The notes beneath the pieces were generated by a model. It was not told where the DNA came from, ran no database searches, and saw nothing but the letters and a program-made list of their open reading frames with translations. 64,000 bases of DNA from Maribacter luteus (lineage in GTDB: Bacteria; Bacteroidota; Bacteroidia; Flavobacteriales; Flavobacteriaceae), in the NCBI RefSeq assembly GCF_009674825.1, contig NZ_WKJH01000001.1:62001-126000 (forward strand), written 5' to 3'. Both the position numbers and the translations under genes were made by a program. This document shows positions 1-11,400 of this stretch, piece after piece; position 1 is the first letter of the stretch; every line of letters begins with the position of its first letter.

Positions 1-2496
1 AATTGTTTTGAGATTGTAAGATCAATCCTAAACAAAGAAGATGATTATGAAGATTTATTTAATTCTAATGAAGCACTAAAGAATATTTCAACTACCCTAA
101 AGGTCAAGGAAAAAACCTTAGTGAGGAAACAACGGTTATCCAAACCCCAAAACTATTGGCTTTTGCGTTTCAAAGAAGGTGAAACCAATATTAATTTAAG
201 AATTGGATTTGCCAATAGTTACGATTTTGAATCAATGTCTAATATTTTAGGGTTTGAGGCAAAGGGAAAAGAATACCAATTTTACTTGAATGAAAAATTA
301 ATATGTGTATTCCGTAAAATGCTTAACGGGAAATTTAAAACATACTGGTATCAGCACCAAAATGAAACATGGGATGGTGAAAGTAATTTGCCTTATGCAT
401 ATGTCCTGTCAGAAGGTGAAAAAATCATAGTAAAAGATTTCATACAAACAGTCCCTAATTTATCGGAGCCAAGCCTATGGACTAAATTCTCTGATAATGA
501 ATGGAGATTGATTAAAGGATATGGAACACCGGATAAAGAAGCTGCAATACTTTTTCCAAAAGAATGGAAATGCCACCTTCCCTATTTGGAAGTGTCAATG
601 TTTGGTGAACAACTTGCCTGGTTAACCTTTGAAGGAGAAATGGAAATCAATTTAGATGCCGATTATAGAACCTACCATAGTGAAGTTAATTCTTTTGATT
701 GGACAATTGAAAGTCAAAGACCTTACTGGATGCAAAAGACCAATATGCCAGTGGTCCAAAAAAAACCAAGTATAATTATTTGGGACGACAATAATAGGAA
801 GCTACCAAAAGATAAATTTAAAACTTGGGTTAAACCACATAATTCAAAAGAAACTTGGCAGGAATTAAAGAGGTTGAGCTATATCCCAATAGGATGTGTT
901 GACCTTAAAATAGAATATCAAGGTCTTATTACTTATGACGAGTTTTTTAATTTAGGAAGCCTTCAAGTTGATTATTTGAATAAGTCTATTGACAAGGCTC
1001 AATTAAGCATAAAAAACCTGAATACATTTGATTTCAAGCTGGAGGAAACCCCAATATTGGATATAGAAAATCATAATAATGTTTTTTCATTAAGTGTCCG
1101 GACGAAATTTTCCAAGATACCCACAGGAATCAAAGGTTCAGTTGGTCTCAGGGGCCAGAAGAAGCTTTATTTTGAAATGGAATCACCCTTCGAAGGGATG
1201 GCCATAATAGATAAGAACGGGACAATTATAAGAGAAGAGGCTCCCTTATCATTGGCCAACCTTTACGGCTTAAGAATTTTAAGTTCTCGCACAAAGGAGA
1301 CTCTTCTTAAAATAAAGAATAGTATAAAACCTGATGTGAAAATCACAGTGCCACTTAAAGAAACTTCCCAACCGTTAATTGCATTAAAGGATGAAATTGT
1401 CAGGCTTTTTTATTTGGCAGACGCAATGGATTACAGAAATAAGGTTTATCTGGAAATAGCAGAAGGAAAGTCATATATAACATATGAAATTTCAGGCTTT
1501 AGCCATTCATTAAATATTGATCAACAACTAGAATATAAGGTGTGTTTGAATAATTCTGAAGATGATTTGGACTTATATGCCGTTCCTTTGAATTGCTCCG
1601 AGGAAAACATAGAAATAATTCCACTTGTTAAGGACAACAATTACTATATGATTCCCAAAACCTGTGTTACCCAACAATTTATTGTTATTTCTTCTAAGGA
1701 AAATGGCAATCAATTAATGCCACGATATGTCAATACAGACGAGCATTATACAGGTTTGGAAAAAGAGGAGCGAATCAATTCTTATCACCAAGAACTACAT
1801 CACAAAAACTTTGAAAGTGGTATATGGAAACAAGTGCTTTCCTATTTTAATATATGTATCCAAGAAGATATTCCTTTTTCAACATTCGACCAATTACGGG
1901 CTATTTCAAGAAGTTCACAAGTTGCCAGTAGGGCATTTTTTTATTTAGGGGTACATCAATATGAACGGGAAACATTTATTCATAGGTCCATTCCTGAAAT
2001 GGAAAAAGACTTAGGATTTTGTTTTCACTGGATAAAGAGGCTAGATTGGGAAAGTGCTTTGGGGGAAATTAATGGGCTCTATCCAAATTCTTTCCAACAA
2101 ACAGTATGTCTGATTTCTGATTATTTACAAGAAAACGATTTATCTGAATTGTTCCAATATATGAACGGCTCGTTAGAAGATGTAAAGAAAATTTATAATA
2201 CTGATATTTCCGATTTAAGGGCACAATTGGGAGAGCGTGTCCTGAATGAGTTGCCAACACTGAGTCCTAGAATTACAAAAGACTACAATATTCCTATTAA
2301 ACAACATAAACAGGTTCGACTTTTGATCCAATCCCCAATTGCAGTTGCAGAATCAATTGCTGACATTCAAAAACAATACCCTATTTGGGCAGGGGACGAT
2401 TTCTTGGACACCATAAGAAGAAACATTCAATACAGCCAGTACCTAAAGCCTGAATTTTATAATAAAACCATGTTACACGCCTTAAAAAATAATTAG
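1..2496 (+). CDS. Large protein of unknown function, 5' end outside window; partner of the DUF1998 helicase
   Basis: The reading frame is open from base 1 to the stop at 2494-2496, so the gene starts outside the window. The GTG at 121 is only an internal valine codon: 40 in-frame sense codons precede it. At least 831 residues are visible. I recognise no catalytic motif, signal peptide or membrane segment; the protein looks soluble and mixed alpha/beta. The stop lies 4 bases before the ATG of the giant helicase, so the two are very probably co-transcribed. A large uncharacterised protein directly upstream of a DUF1998 helicase is the layout of Druantia type III (DruH-DruE). That link rests on gene order and size only, since I cannot align the protein to DruH. 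Role in antiphage defence is inference. Confidence 0.7.
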   Translation, partial: NCFEIVRSILNKEDDYEDLFNSNEALKNISTTLKVKEKTLVRKQRLSKPQNYWLLRFKEGETNINLRIGFANSYDFESMSNILGFEAKGKEYQFYLNEKLICVFRKMLNGKFKTYWYQHQNETWDGESNLPYAYVLSEGEKIIVKDFIQTVPNLSEPSLWTKFSDNEWRLIKGYGTPDKEAAILFPKEWKCHLPYLEVSMFGEQLAWLTFEGEMEINLDADYRTYHSEVNSFDWTIESQRPYWMQKTNMPVVQKKPSIIIWDDNNRKLPKDKFKTWVKPHNSKETWQELKRLSYIPIGCVDLKIEYQGLITYDEFFNLGSLQVDYLNKSIDKAQLSIKNLNTFDFKLEETPILDIENHNNVFSLSVRTKFSKIPTGIKGSVGLRGQKKLYFEMESPFEGMAIIDKNGTIIREEAPLSLANLYGLRILSSRTKETLLKIKNSIKPDVKITVPLKETSQPLIALKDEIVRLFYLADAMDYRNKVYLEIAEGKSYITYEISGFSHSLNIDQQLEYKVCLNNSEDDLDLYAVPLNCSEENIEIIPLVKDNNYYMIPKTCVTQQFIVISSKENGNQLMPRYVNTDEHYTGLEKEERINSYHQELHHKNFESGIWKQVLSYFNICIQEDIPFSTFDQLRAISRSSQVASRAFFYLGVHQYERETFIHRSIPEMEKDLGFCFHWIKRLDWESALGEINGLYPNSFQQTVCLISDYLQENDLSELFQYMNGSLEDVKKIYNTDISDLRAQLGERVLNELPTLSPRITKDYNIPIKQHKQVRLLIQSPIAVAESIADIQKQYPIWAGDDFLDTIRRNIQYSQYLKPEFYNKTMLHALKNN

Positions 2497-2500
2497 AGAG

Positions 2501-5500
2501 ATGAACTTTCAAGAATTTTACCAAAAAACAGAAAAAAGATTAACCGATGCCATTCTCTCTCTTTGGGCTACCGGAGATAAGGAAATGCAAGACTATTTTA
2601 AGTATTTGTTTTCCCAGGAACCTATTATGGCGGAGGCAGTGTTTCAAAATACATTTCCTTGGGAACAGAGCAAGTTAAAGTTTGGTGAAGCCAATGGGGT
2701 ATTTAACCAAGAATTCATTAATGCTTTAGACACCATTAAAGATGAAGATTTTCAATTTCCCAAAGCTCGACATCCTTATAAGCACCAACTTGAGAGTTGG
2801 GATACTCTTTTAAATAAAAAAAAGTCAATAGCCGTTACGACAGGAACGGGATCGGGTAAAACGGAATGTTTTATGCTTCCCGTATTACACGACATCTATG
2901 AGAATTGTAATGGACAGCAAGGGATCAATGCTATTTTTTTATACCCTTTAAACGCGCTAATTGCAAGTCAGAGAAAAAGAATGCATGCCTGGTGCTCTGC
3001 TTTAGGTGGAATTAATTATGCACTTTTAACCGGCGACACAGACAATAAATCCAATAAAAAAGATAAGGATAAGGCACTTCCACAGTTAATTTCCAGGGAA
3101 CAGATCAGGGATACACCACCTCAGATTTTGTTTACCAATCCAACTATGTTGGAATATATGTTGGTAAGAAATGCCGACGTACCAATTATTGAAAAATCCC
3201 AAGGATCTCTTAGATGGATTTTGTTGGATGAAGCGCATACTCTTTCTGGGTCCAAAGCTGCAGAAACAGCATTGCTTATACGCAGGGTTGTAACTGCTTT
3301 CGGAGTTGATATCAGCAACATAAGATTTGCAATAACCTCAGCAACAGTAGGTAATGGCAATACAGATATGCTTAAAAGATTTATGGCAGACTTGTGTGGA
3401 ATTGCTTCAAACCAAATAGAGGTTATTCAAGGAGAAAGAGTTAATAATAAAATTGCAGATAAGGATATTCCTAACTTATCTTCAACATTAACCCAAAATA
3501 ACATTAAACTTTTAAGAAACGAATTGCTCACCTCTGCTGGACTTAGCCAAAGTGAAATTGGTAAAAAACTAAATATACCCGATAAGGCAGAACAATTAAA
3601 AGTCATCGATACTCTTGCCGAACAAGAAATAAATGGGGAAAAATTACTACCGGTAAGAGGTCATTTTTTTACCCGAGGCATTGGGGGCGTATATGTTTGT
3701 TCAGATCCTGAATGCGATATACATAAAGGTCACAAACCAAATAAGGCCTTGGGAACAATGTATACGATTGCTGGAGTAAATTGCGATTGTGGACAACCTT
3801 TGTTAGAATTAGTAGCATGTAACAGTTGTGGAAATATGATGATGGAAGGTGAAATCTCTGGGAATTCCGTTACGCAAAAAGCGAGTGTTGGTTATGAGGC
3901 CTTTCATTTGGAAAATGAAGAGAATGAAGAAACAGAACAAGAGGTGGCAAATAGAAATTTAGTGCGATTTATTAAAAATGATGGAAATCAAAACCTCATA
4001 AATTCGGAACTTATTAGTTGTTCAATATCTAGGGATAGTCAAATTGCAAACGGCGATAATCTACTGATGGCTCATGATCATAAATGCCCGCACTGTGGAG
4101 TACATAACGAAAATTCAATACACTTTCGAATTTCCTCGGCTTTCACCAATAGAATTTTATCTGATATTGTTTTGGATCAAACACAAGATGCCAAAAAGAT
4201 TACAAACAAAACCCTTTATAATGGAAAAAAATATATCTCCTTTACCGACAGTAGACAAGGTACTGCCAAAATAGCCGCATTAATAAACATTGATAGTGAA
4301 ACCGACTGGATTAGGTACCAGGTGTATCATTATTTGCTAAAAAATCTGAAAGAAAATCAATTGGATGCAAATCATGAAGAACTACTTCAAGCGAGAGCAC
4401 AATGCGCGAAACAATTGGATGAAGCATTGCCTTTCATGAAAAAGTATTATGAGGAACAAATTAAACAGATTAATTTTGCCCTAGAATCTGGAGGTGACGG
4501 ATCATTAAAAAATAGTAGATCCTCATGGAGGCATATCATGGAGGAAATTAAGGTCAAGGAGGGCTTTAACACACTTTTTAAGAAAGGAGCTCGAGGAAAT
4601 AATCTGGCAACCGAAAATGAAAGCTATGCGAAAGCCTTGTTATTCGATCAATTTGCCCGGAGATTACCAAGACAAAGATCTCTCGAAAACCTGGGATTGG
4701 TTAATTTGGTATATCCATCGCTCGACAATGTAACTTTACCTAAAATAGCAGAAACCCTTAATATAAATTTTGAGGAATGGAAAAGTCTACTGAAAATAGC
4801 CTTGGATTATGTTATACGCTATGGTTTTCACTTTGAGCTGAACCAATCTATAAGAAATTTTTCAACTAGATACCACACTAGTTATCTTTTATACCCCTCA
4901 AATACGGAGATTGCCAATGGAAAGAAATGGCCTGCATACAATCCCAACTCCACTGTACAATCACGTTTGGTTCTATTGATATGTGCTGGTCTAGGATGGC
5001 ATAATAAGGGCGATATAACTCAAGAAAGGGAGGACTTGTTAAATGAACTTTTAGAAAAAATATGGCGAACCCTTCAGTCTAAAGTCCTTACTAGGGACGG
5101 TGTTGGCTATAAATTGGATTTTTTTGAAAAATCACAATTTGAGTTAGCAGGAGTAGAATATTTATGTCCGGTTACAAATCGATTGTTGGATAAAGTATTT
5201 CGAGGCTATTCCCCTTGGATCAAAGGAAATCTTTTAGAACAAAATATCAGTAATTATCAAATAGACAAAAGTAAAAGTTACCAATTTCCAACTTTCCCTC
5301 ATCCTTATCATTCAAATCAGGAAAACATTCGGTTATCAAACGAAGAGGTGGGTAACTGGATTCAAAAGAATAGTTCTGGAGCTAGAGACAAAGGTTTATG
5401 GAATGATCTTCACGAAAGAATATTTGATTTTGAAAAATTGTATTTGGCAGGGGAGCACTCTGCACAACAAAGTAAAAAAAGGTTAAAGGATTTAGAAGAA

Positions 5501-8386
5501 CAATTTGAAAATGGGGAAATTAACATACTTAGTTGTTCCACAACCATGGAGATGGGTGTTGACATTGGAGGTATATCTGCTGTGGTAATGAGCAACGTAC
5601 CACCAATGCCCGCCAATTATCTGCAACGAACAGGTAGGGCCGGGAGACGTTCCGAAAACAAATCTCTGGCTTTAACTTTCTGTGCTCCCAATCCTATTGG
5701 TCTTCGTACCATGAACAATCCCAAATGGGCCTTGGAACACGCAATTGCTCCACCAAAATTAAAATTTGATAGTAAAAGCATTATAGAAAGACATGTAAAT
5801 TCATTGCTTTTTGGAGTTTTTGTTAGGGATAGAGAAAATGAAAACAAGGGACTAAACGTAAAAGAAAATATAGAAAACTTTTTCTTCAAAGATGCTCCCA
5901 CTATTGCCCAAAACTTTTTAAACTGGTTAGAAGATTCAGTTTGTTTAGATTATGAAAAAGCTTTGATATATCTTGTAAAGGATACTCCTATGCAAGATAT
6001 AAACCCTAAACAACTTGTTCAAATAGTCGCTGATAATTTTAAGGGAGTCATAGCAAAAATAAGGACACAAAAAGAAAGCTATGATAAAAAGCTGCAAGAA
6101 TTAGCTAAGGAATTTGGGGATAATAGCGCAGCCTATAAATCTGTGAACTACAGGAAAGGACAATTCTTCCAAAAATTTGTATTGGGGTATTTAGCAGAAG
6201 ATGGTTTTTTACCCAATGCAGGTCTGCCAACGGGTATAGTGGATTTTGAGAAAATCACTTTGTCAGATTTACAGAAAAAAAACCAGACTAAATTCAAAGA
6301 AAACCCAAGTTATCCTATTTCTAGGGCATTGACTGAGTTTGCTCCAGGAAACCATATTTTAATAGATGGGCTAAATTATAAATCCTCGGGTATAATTATG
6401 AAAAATACCTGGGGCAATGAAGGAGAGCGTAATGAGATTCAAGCATGTAAAAATTGCGGATATCAGAGAATCCTGGATGTAGATGAAAAAATCACAGATA
6501 ACTGCCCTAATTGTAATAGAAGCAACTCCTTTGTTGGTATAGAATTAGGCGAACATAAAGCAAATTTCACGGAACTAGTAGAGCCGGTAGGTTTCGCCAT
6601 AGATTTGTATAAAGAACCTACTAGGGTTATTTCGGAGAAGGCTAAGCCGCAGTATTTGGAACCCCTATTGCTTAACATAGCACCTTGGAATACAGATCAA
6701 CCAGGTTATTTAGACTTCCGGACCAGTGAACAAGAGAAAAAAGCACAGATTCTTTTTTACAATACTGGTGATGGGGAAGGTTATAGTCTTTGTTTAGATT
6801 GTGGGAGAGTTGAAACATCACATGATAAATTGGACGGTCACTATAGGTTGAGAGGAGGGAAAAATAATGATGGGGAGAATTTATGTGCTGCACAACATAT
6901 CCATGACCATATTATACTCGGAGGTAGGTTTAAAACAGATTTTACAGAAATTCGTCTTAAAAATGGAAGTGGCTCTTTTGTCAATGACAAAGCACTTACT
7001 TATTCCTTAGGTGTGATCTTTTGTAAAACTTTGGCTGAATACTTAGCCATAGAGGAGTCTGAACTGGGATTCGGTATAAAAAAATATAAGGGATATCATA
7101 CTATTTTTATTTATGATACTGCCAAGGGTGGGGCTGGTTACGCCTCTCAATTTAATATACATATTAAAGAAATATTGCAACATGCACTGACTATTTTAGA
7201 GCATTGTAATTGTACAAAGGCTTGTACTAAGTGCCTAATAGATAGAAGCTCCCAATGGCACATCGAAGACTTGGATAGGCACTTGGCCTTAGATTGGTTA
7301 AAACTCGCCATAGATAATGAGCTGCCAGATGAACTAAAAGGAGGAAAACGTAAGGTAAGTTCTATTTTTGGGTCTTTACGTGATGAGGTTAAGCGTTTAA
7401 ATTATCACTATGGTATTAAAGAAATGAATATTCATCTGAATAATTCTATCACCTATTGGGATATAGAAAGTCTAGATTGGCTTGAAAATTTAAAACGGGA
7501 TAGGATTAAAATCAATCTTGTCATAGAGGAAGAAATTGAATATTCGAATAACCAGGAGAAATTATCAATTTATTTATTGTCTCATAACTATGTTCTAAAA
7601 AAAGGTATTGGTAGTCAAATCTATAATCACAATTTGCATTTATCTATAATTCTAGAAAACAATACCGAAATCAATTACGTTTCGACAGGTGCTTATGCAA
7701 ATTTGGATACCAAATGGGGGAATGGAGCACAAGAGAAATTTTATAAGATAGAGGATATAGCCATTTCTGACTTTAAATCATTTGACCTTCCTGATTTAAC
7801 TTCAAGTAATTTGTTCGAGTCCCGCATAAGTACCATTCCAGTTAATAGCAATAGTAATGACTTGGCTCAAATTATGTCCTCCAACTTAAACAACCTTAAT
7901 GAATTAGTGACAAAAATCAAGGAAAGAACCTTTGAAGTCGCATATTTTGACAAATACAATCAATCGGAGTTTTCATTGCGATTATTGCTCCAATTCATCA
8001 ACCAAATAAGAAAGGTGTGGTCTATTGATATTTCTAAGCTCAAGGTTCATCTTGCCGGTTCAGATTTTAGAAGTTTTAATTATCCTGAATATATAATCCA
8101 CAACTACAAAGAACTTGATGATTATCTATACGACCTTAATGAACTTTCCAAAAATTTTGATTTTGAAATTACATTTAATGAGGAGCATAGACTACCGCAT
8201 TACAGGTATTTTGCTTTTACTTCTGAAAATACCTCTTTTAGTATTAGGATTGATGCAGGCATTGCCCATGGATTAAAACCGGTGGATCGATTAACTTCTT
8301 ATGATATGAAAATGGATAATCAGAGCTTTAAAATAAGAAAAGATGTAAGTCATGATATTATATATAATATAAGTATTGATTCATGA
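2501..8386 (+). CDS. Giant DEAH-box helicase with DUF1998-like C-terminal region (DruE-like)
   Basis: A protein of 1961 residues. A superfamily 2 helicase core is visible: Walker A GTGSGKT at 115-121, DEAH at 243-246, SAT at 280-282, and the late motifs MEMGVDIGG and QRTGRAGRR near 1013-1050. The two RecA-like lobes are separated by about 700 residues that include cysteine pairs (CDCG, CNSCG near 425-450; CPHCG near 530) likely to bind zinc. Near 1570 the cluster CNCTKACTKCL follows a GGAGYA segment, as in the DUF1998 region of MrfA-type and DruE helicases. About 350 further residues have no assignment. It probably translocates on nucleic acid as the motor of a defence system with the upstream gene. 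DISARM DrmA/DrmB is less likely because DUF1998 is fused here and no DISARM methylase is adjacent. Helicase assignment is firm; Druantia is a likeness only. Confidence 0.85.
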   Translation: MNFQEFYQKTEKRLTDAILSLWATGDKEMQDYFKYLFSQEPIMAEAVFQNTFPWEQSKLKFGEANGVFNQEFINALDTIKDEDFQFPKARHPYKHQLESWDTLLNKKKSIAVTTGTGSGKTECFMLPVLHDIYENCNGQQGINAIFLYPLNALIASQRKRMHAWCSALGGINYALLTGDTDNKSNKKDKDKALPQLISREQIRDTPPQILFTNPTMLEYMLVRNADVPIIEKSQGSLRWILLDEAHTLSGSKAAETALLIRRVVTAFGVDISNIRFAITSATVGNGNTDMLKRFMADLCGIASNQIEVIQGERVNNKIADKDIPNLSSTLTQNNIKLLRNELLTSAGLSQSEIGKKLNIPDKAEQLKVIDTLAEQEINGEKLLPVRGHFFTRGIGGVYVCSDPECDIHKGHKPNKALGTMYTIAGVNCDCGQPLLELVACNSCGNMMMEGEISGNSVTQKASVGYEAFHLENEENEETEQEVANRNLVRFIKNDGNQNLINSELISCSISRDSQIANGDNLLMAHDHKCPHCGVHNENSIHFRISSAFTNRILSDIVLDQTQDAKKITNKTLYNGKKYISFTDSRQGTAKIAALINIDSETDWIRYQVYHYLLKNLKENQLDANHEELLQARAQCAKQLDEALPFMKKYYEEQIKQINFALESGGDGSLKNSRSSWRHIMEEIKVKEGFNTLFKKGARGNNLATENESYAKALLFDQFARRLPRQRSLENLGLVNLVYPSLDNVTLPKIAETLNINFEEWKSLLKIALDYVIRYGFHFELNQSIRNFSTRYHTSYLLYPSNTEIANGKKWPAYNPNSTVQSRLVLLICAGLGWHNKGDITQEREDLLNELLEKIWRTLQSKVLTRDGVGYKLDFFEKSQFELAGVEYLCPVTNRLLDKVFRGYSPWIKGNLLEQNISNYQIDKSKSYQFPTFPHPYHSNQENIRLSNEEVGNWIQKNSSGARDKGLWNDLHERIFDFEKLYLAGEHSAQQSKKRLKDLEEQFENGEINILSCSTTMEMGVDIGGISAVVMSNVPPMPANYLQRTGRAGRRSENKSLALTFCAPNPIGLRTMNNPKWALEHAIAPPKLKFDSKSIIERHVNSLLFGVFVRDRENENKGLNVKENIENFFFKDAPTIAQNFLNWLEDSVCLDYEKALIYLVKDTPMQDINPKQLVQIVADNFKGVIAKIRTQKESYDKKLQELAKEFGDNSAAYKSVNYRKGQFFQKFVLGYLAEDGFLPNAGLPTGIVDFEKITLSDLQKKNQTKFKENPSYPISRALTEFAPGNHILIDGLNYKSSGIIMKNTWGNEGERNEIQACKNCGYQRILDVDEKITDNCPNCNRSNSFVGIELGEHKANFTELVEPVGFAIDLYKEPTRVISEKAKPQYLEPLLLNIAPWNTDQPGYLDFRTSEQEKKAQILFYNTGDGEGYSLCLDCGRVETSHDKLDGHYRLRGGKNNDGENLCAAQHIHDHIILGGRFKTDFTEIRLKNGSGSFVNDKALTYSLGVIFCKTLAEYLAIEESELGFGIKKYKGYHTIFIYDTAKGGAGYASQFNIHIKEILQHALTILEHCNCTKACTKCLIDRSSQWHIEDLDRHLALDWLKLAIDNELPDELKGGKRKVSSIFGSLRDEVKRLNYHYGIKEMNIHLNNSITYWDIESLDWLENLKRDRIKINLVIEEEIEYSNNQEKLSIYLLSHNYVLKKGIGSQIYNHNLHLSIILENNTEINYVSTGAYANLDTKWGNGAQEKFYKIEDIAISDFKSFDLPDLTSSNLFESRISTIPVNSNSNDLAQIMSSNLNNLNELVTKIKERTFEVAYFDKYNQSEFSLRLLLQFINQIRKVWSIDISKLKVHLAGSDFRSFNYPEYIIHNYKELDDYLYDLNELSKNFDFEITFNEEHRLPHYRYFAFTSENTSFSIRIDAGIAHGLKPVDRLTSYDMKMDNQSFKIRKDVSHDIIYNISIDS

Positions 8387-8463
8387 CCGGGTTTGTATAT
8401 GAACTTCACAAGTCTATGCAAAGGATGAAAATTAAGTAAAGCTTGAAAAACAGAATATGTAAA

Positions 8464-11400
8464 TCACCCAATATTATCGTTTATTTGATCAATGATAGAA
8501 ACTATTTCCCTAACCCTATTATCATCGAATAAACCAATAATCCCATCGTCACTAGCCTCATTAAAAGGTGGCTGTGTCAATAATTTTTTATCCAATGTGC
8601 CATTGTTGTTGAGATAATTAATGAGGGTTTGAATAAAGGTTATTTGAACGGGGCTAAGGTTCTTATCCTCAATATAATCAGCAAATAGCTCATTTACAAC
8701 TTGTATATCCAAACCTACCACACTTCTAATGAATTTACCCAGAGGTTGGTCTCCATATTCCTTCTCATACTCCTCTTTGGAGCCTAATTCTTCGTTGAAC
8801 AAAAAGGATTCCAAAAGTTCCAGTTCCTTTGGGGTAATGGGAATGTTTTTATGGAGCTTATCGATTACCAGATGGGACTTGTTTTTCCTAATAAAAGCCT
8901 CTACCCTATCCTTATAGCTTTTAAGACGCGTGTAGTTGGGCATTATATCAAATTCAGAGATTCTATGGGGCTGTAACTCATCAGAAAAATCTGTATAAAC
9001 CGGTTTGATCTGCTCCTTTTCAATGAATTTCAATAAGTCCCTTAACTCTGTTCGAATGTTCTCAACAACATTAACGTTGGCATTTATCCAAAATTCCTCT
9101 TCTTGAACTTGCTTTATTAATGCAAGTTTTTCCCGAACCTTTGGTACATTTCTTTTCTTCTGTAGGTTATTCGCTATTTGATAAATCTGTCTGACGTAGT
9201 TCTCCTCGGCCTTTCCATTCCCGGAAAGAATAGCCAATTGAAAATTGAGCACTAACAAATCAAATCGCTTTGCCCGCTCATCATCCCCTTTATTATAGGG
9301 TGCCAAACCAGATAGATCGGCACATAAATCATGTATATCCCCTACACTTAAATCATCCCAACGTTTGCGATCCTGAAATTCAGTTACAAGTGCCCAATGC
9401 TTTCTAACCTCAAACCTATTTTGATCCAAAGTATTGATCACTTCATGAAGTTGGTCTGTGTAATTCTGTGCCAAAGTGTCTTCTTCCGGAGTGGATTCCG
9501 TGTTGTTCCTAATGGCCATCAACACGTTTAACTTGGTTTCAAATATCTTTTCCGATAAAGTTTTGGTGCTTGAGGCCTTTATACCATCCGGAAATTCATT
9601 GAAAAAATTAAAGTTATCACAGATATCGAATATTATAAAATGTTCCTTATCCATTCCTGGCCCGAATAAATCGGGCCTTAAACGTGTTCCTCTTCCGATC
9701 ATCTGCCAAAATTTAGCATACGACTTTACCTCTTTAAAAAATACCAGATTCACCACTCTTGGGGCATCAACCCCTGTATCCATCATATCAACCGACACCG
9801 CTATTTGAGGTTCCAACTGAACTTTGTCCTCACAGAATTTCTCAAGCAGATCTTGGGCCTTGGATTCGTAATTATCAATAACACGTAAAAAACTTCCGGA
9901 ATACTCCGGGTAATTTTTATTGAATCGCTCCTCAATAAAAAGGGCATGTTTATGATTTTTTGCAAAAATAATCGTCTTACCCAGCTTATCACCTCCTTCA
10001 ACTTTTAAACCGTTGTTCATAAGATGGTCCAATACCAAATCCACCGTTTGGTTATTGAACAAAAATTTGTTTATGGCAGATTTTTCAATTTCTATATCAT
10101 CTTCATCACCGGAAGCCCCATCTATAAAAGTCTCCTCGAACTTTAGTTTATCTTCCTCGGACAACTCGCTATATTTTATTCCTTCACGAACAAACTTCAC
10201 CGGTATATCAATAGCTTTTGGTGGCTTCAAGAATTTGTCCTGTACGGCTTGGTTCAGCTCATAGGCATAGGTTGGGTTGTCATCCTCTATTTTGAATAAG
10301 GAATAGGTGTTATGGTCGATATCCTTTTTGGGGGTAGCGGTAAGTCCAATTAAAATAGCATCGAAATACTCAAAAATAGCCCGATACTTTTGATAAACCG
10401 ACCTATGCGCCTCATCAATGATTATGATATCAAAATGACCCGAAGTATAGAACCTTCCTTCCTCATTTTTAATGCTGTCTATACGGTTCATTATCGTCGG
10501 ATAGGTAGAAAAAACAAGACGGGTACCGTTATCTTCCGTTTCTTTGGTAAGGTCTATGGCACTTAAATGGGGCACATACTCTTTATAGGCATTTTTTGCT
10601 TGGGTTACCAAAGCGTTTCTGTCGGCTAAAAACAATACCCTTTTTGCCCAATTGCTTTTGGTCAACATGTCTACTATTGCGGCAGAAACCCTTGTTTTAC
10701 CACTACCTGTGGCCATTACCAATAAAGCCTCCCTATTTTTTCCTTTTAATTTTCCGTCATAGGTAGTGACCAAAGCTTCCGCAACCCTTTTTATGGCTTC
10801 CATTTGATAAGGCCTCCCTGCAATATCCCTGTTAACTTGAAATTGCCTTAGATCCTTTCGGGTATTTCTACGCTCAATAACATACTGTAGCTCGTCTTTG
10901 GTATAAAAACCACTTACCTGACGTTCCGGATAGAACAGATCGTCCCATAAATGGGTTTCAAATCCGTTGGTATAGAAAATGATTGGGCGTTGCCCGGTCA
11001 TTTTCTCTAAACAGTTGGCATATAAAAATGCCTGGTGTTTTCCTCTTTTGGGGTCGTGGAGTGTTTTCTTAGCCTCAACAACGGCCAGGGGCATACCATT
11101 ATCGTCCCAAAGTACATAGTCTGCATACCCAATTCCGGAAGGATTCACCGATACAGGCATGCCCGTAACTTTGTATTCCAGGTCCCTACCTTGTTTTAAA
11201 TCGTCCCAGCCCGCCTCTTTAAGAAGAATATCTATAAACAGTTTACGGGTCTCGGCCTCGGGCGTCAGTACCGGGCTTACCTCTTCAAAATCAACCTCTA
11301 TTTGGCGTTCTAACTTCCGTTCTTTTAACTCTTTTTCTTGTTGCTCTACCCGTTGCCGTAATAAAACGTTTTCCTTTTGTAGTTCGGTTACCTTTTCTTT

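Noticed and set aside
2501-8386. DISARM (DrmA/DrmB) as identity of the helicase
   Set aside because: Helicase and DUF1998 are in one protein and no DISARM methylase or PLD gene adjoins it. The nearby methylases belong to a type I system on the other strand.
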